Below are positions 61,901-64,000 of a stretch of DNA of 64,000 bases, one piece after another; position 1 is the first letter of the stretch, and each line of letters begins with the position of its first letter. Position numbers and translations under genes: made by a program. The notes beneath the pieces were generated by a model, which saw only the letters and a program-made list of their open reading frames with translations, did not search any database and was not told where the DNA came from. Location of the stretch: positions 341,481 to 405,480 of the forward strand of contig VZSF01000008.1 of the NCBI GenBank assembly GCA_013398295.1, written 5' to 3'. Origin of the DNA: Chionis minor (taxonomy: Eukaryota > Chordata > Aves > Charadriiformes > Chionididae).

Positions 61901-64000
61901 ATGTATTTACCTGCGGCAAACAGAAAGCTTTTTGTGGACAACTACCTTCAGGGTCTTAAGGATGTGAAGAATGTTTTGTGGTTTGGACTTCCTTTCTCTT
62001 TTAAAGCAAATGCTTAACATTGCAAAATCATTATGCCCCAACATAAACACAGGGGAAACTGACAGTGCTGTCATACTAAATTTGTAGCCCCACACTACCA
62101 GTTGTTTTGTACAACTGATGTGCAGAGAAAAATGTCTCCGTGACTGTACAAAACCAAGGACAAGTGGGGTTATTTTCACAAGTTTCAAAAAGCTATGAGC
62201 AAGACAGGGCAAAAATTAAAATGTAATGAAGAGGATTATCCAAATATTCCGATGGGAAGGTTTATTCTCCACCACCACAGGCTGTGCAAATGAGGAAAAC
62301 CAGCTACCCTTCCAAGTATATCACCTGGTATGTCAACTTCTGCTGGGCAGAGTTGGTGGACGGTTTGAACCATTGAATCTCCTTAGCTGGCCTCTTGGGC
62401 TCAGTGAGTTGCAAATAATCTCAGCATTCAAAGTCATCTCCAAAATGCCACGGTGGGGGAGGAAGTGGGATGGACTGATGGACTAAGTTACCAAAGCTAA
62501 TAACAGGATGAGGGTGAAATGGATGGGCTCCCTGGTGGCAATTAGGGTGAGGAGCTGCACTGCAGGCTCCAGCCTGGTGACAAAGCCATGCAAATACCTG
62601 CGTAACTAAACCACTCCAGCACCCAGGGGACAACCAAGCAAAGCAAAGGACCCGCAGAACTGAACTGGAAAGACAGTAAGGGTGCAGGGCTGGGTATGCA
62701 TTTTATGGCACCGCAGGACCTGAAACATCCCCTGTGCTTGTTGAGTCTCACCTCAAGGCTGCTGTGCCTTTAAGCCCTTTAAAAAACTCGGCAAGCCTCC
62801 AGTTTAATAGCAGATTCAAGATCTCCCTGACTTCCATGCTGAGGACATCTCAACATTCCACTTCTCTCATACTGGAAAGGTCCCTGTACTTTGATAAGCT
62901 CATTTTGTTTGGATTTTTCTTCCTCGGCTCTTCTGGGGAAACCCCAGGGCTCACCCAGGCAGCAAAGGGCAGGCTGCTTCCATTACACACTTCTCAAATG
63001 AACAAGGCAGGGGTTTCACAGTGAATACTTTTATTACCCAGGTAACTTTGATTTCTGGACCTAGCAAGTGCTGTCTGTATGCTGAACCTGGAAGGCGTCA
63101 TGTGAAAAACAGAAGGCTGTTAAGACAACTGTTTCACGATCCCTAATCATTAATACTGGAAATTCTGCACCTCTGAGTTGCAGTTTTTGTATATTTTACC
63201 GTAGCATGTACAATTTAACAGGAAGAGGCCACGCTAACAGCCCATAACTACATTTCCCATCTAGACTGTATGGAGTGTCTTTGAGGAGTATGTGGATCCC
63301 AAGCTGCTTGTCTCCCTCACCAGAAGATGTGGCCCTTAGGTTTGACCCACCACGTACAGCACTCTACAGCGATGACCACACTCTTTGCTTTCGGTGAATT
63401 TGAGCCTAGGTAAAACACCAGCACCACCTAACACCATCTAAAGCACAGCACTCTTCATGTCACATTTTAGAAGGAAGCAATGTGTGAGAGGGAATGACTC
63501 CCGCTCTTCCCTTGGAAAATCATCTGGAAACCTTTTCAGCCAAAATTGTGTTTAACGGCCCCAATCTCTCTCATTGCTCCTGGCCACATTCTCCTCCATG
63601 GCAGTGACCTAGCAAATCCTGTTTCCCCTCCTTCATGACCACACTGCAGTTCATACAGCTGCAGAGGGTTATTAAATTCCCTTTTTTGCCCAAGCTATAA
63701 ATGCTTCATTTCTATAATGTTTCCTCTTATGTAACTGACGTTTTTTCCCCTCTCACCAGAACTGACAATATGAAGTGTCTTCCTGCCCTGTAACGCTGCT
63801 AACTATTCATTTTCTTTTCAAAGGGGCTAAACGCTTTTTAATTGGTAAGATGCTGATGGAGGAAATGGTAGCGATGGACCTGTGCAGAGCCTGTCTTTCA
63901 TCTGCAGACGGCAGATTTGAGATCAAAGGCTGCCAAGTTCTTGGAGCGCGCTGGTATGCTGGGACAAGGAAAGCGTTCGCAATGAGGAGGGAGCTGCTGG
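58956..64000 (-). other. ANKH: ANKH intron 1, right-hand end of the window
   Basis: Intronic sequence continuing past the right edge. I searched the minus strand by eye for exon 1 (MVKFPALTH start and a GEQ-encoding donor) and did not find it. It contains one tandem duplication at 59543-59610 and otherwise only short unrecognised frames. Confidence 0.8.
59543..59610. repeat. two-copy 34-base tandem duplication
   Basis: The unit starts gggcagcaaatgggtggcag and ends caggagga, repeated directly with one T-to-G change. Because 34 is not a multiple of three, the two copies fall in different frames, which argues against coding. Confidence 0.92.

Overview
This window looks like vertebrate nuclear DNA, most likely from a bird. 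It contains the middle of one protein-coding gene, ANKH (progressive ankylosis protein, a multipass membrane protein needed for extracellular pyrophosphate), on the minus strand. Five consecutive coding exons, 2 to 6, could be placed with canonical AG/GT splice sites and consistent phases. They join into one uninterrupted 726-base reading frame covering residues 33 to 274 in the human numbering. The bird assignment is an inference. It rests on compact introns, very sparse interspersed repeats, no Alu or L1 sequence, and one probable CR1 LINE remnant near 22.4 kb; a turtle or crocodilian is not excluded.

Layout from left to right, which is 3' to 5' along the gene: start of intron 6 (1-1488), exon 6 (1489-1623), intron 5 (615 bp), exon 5 (2239-2409), intron 4 (2.5 kb), exon 4 (4918-5001), intron 3 (1.1 kb), exon 3 (6120-6238), intron 2 (8.2 kb), exon 2 (14486-14702), and then at least 49 kb of intron 1 up to the right edge. 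I found neither exon 1 (about 32 codons in human) nor exon 7. Exon 1 should lie beyond base 64000 and exon 7 before base 1.

Intron 1 makes up three quarters of the window and holds no gene that I can support. It has scattered simple repeats, a probable CR1 fragment, a small strong CpG island near 45.5 kb, a weaker CpG-rich patch near 31 kb, and two short tandem duplications near 59 kb. At 51.5 kb an exact duplication flanks the only ambiguous base (N) and an AAGGG repeat, which looks like an assembly error. Long open frames in the introns, the longest being 218 codons near 54 kb, match no family I recognise and are best treated as chance.

I found no tRNA, rRNA, CRISPR array, bacterial-type operon or intact mobile element. 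I do not see a previously undescribed system here. The most useful points are the ANKH exon structure, the intronic CpG island as a possible regulatory element, and the suspect assembly join.
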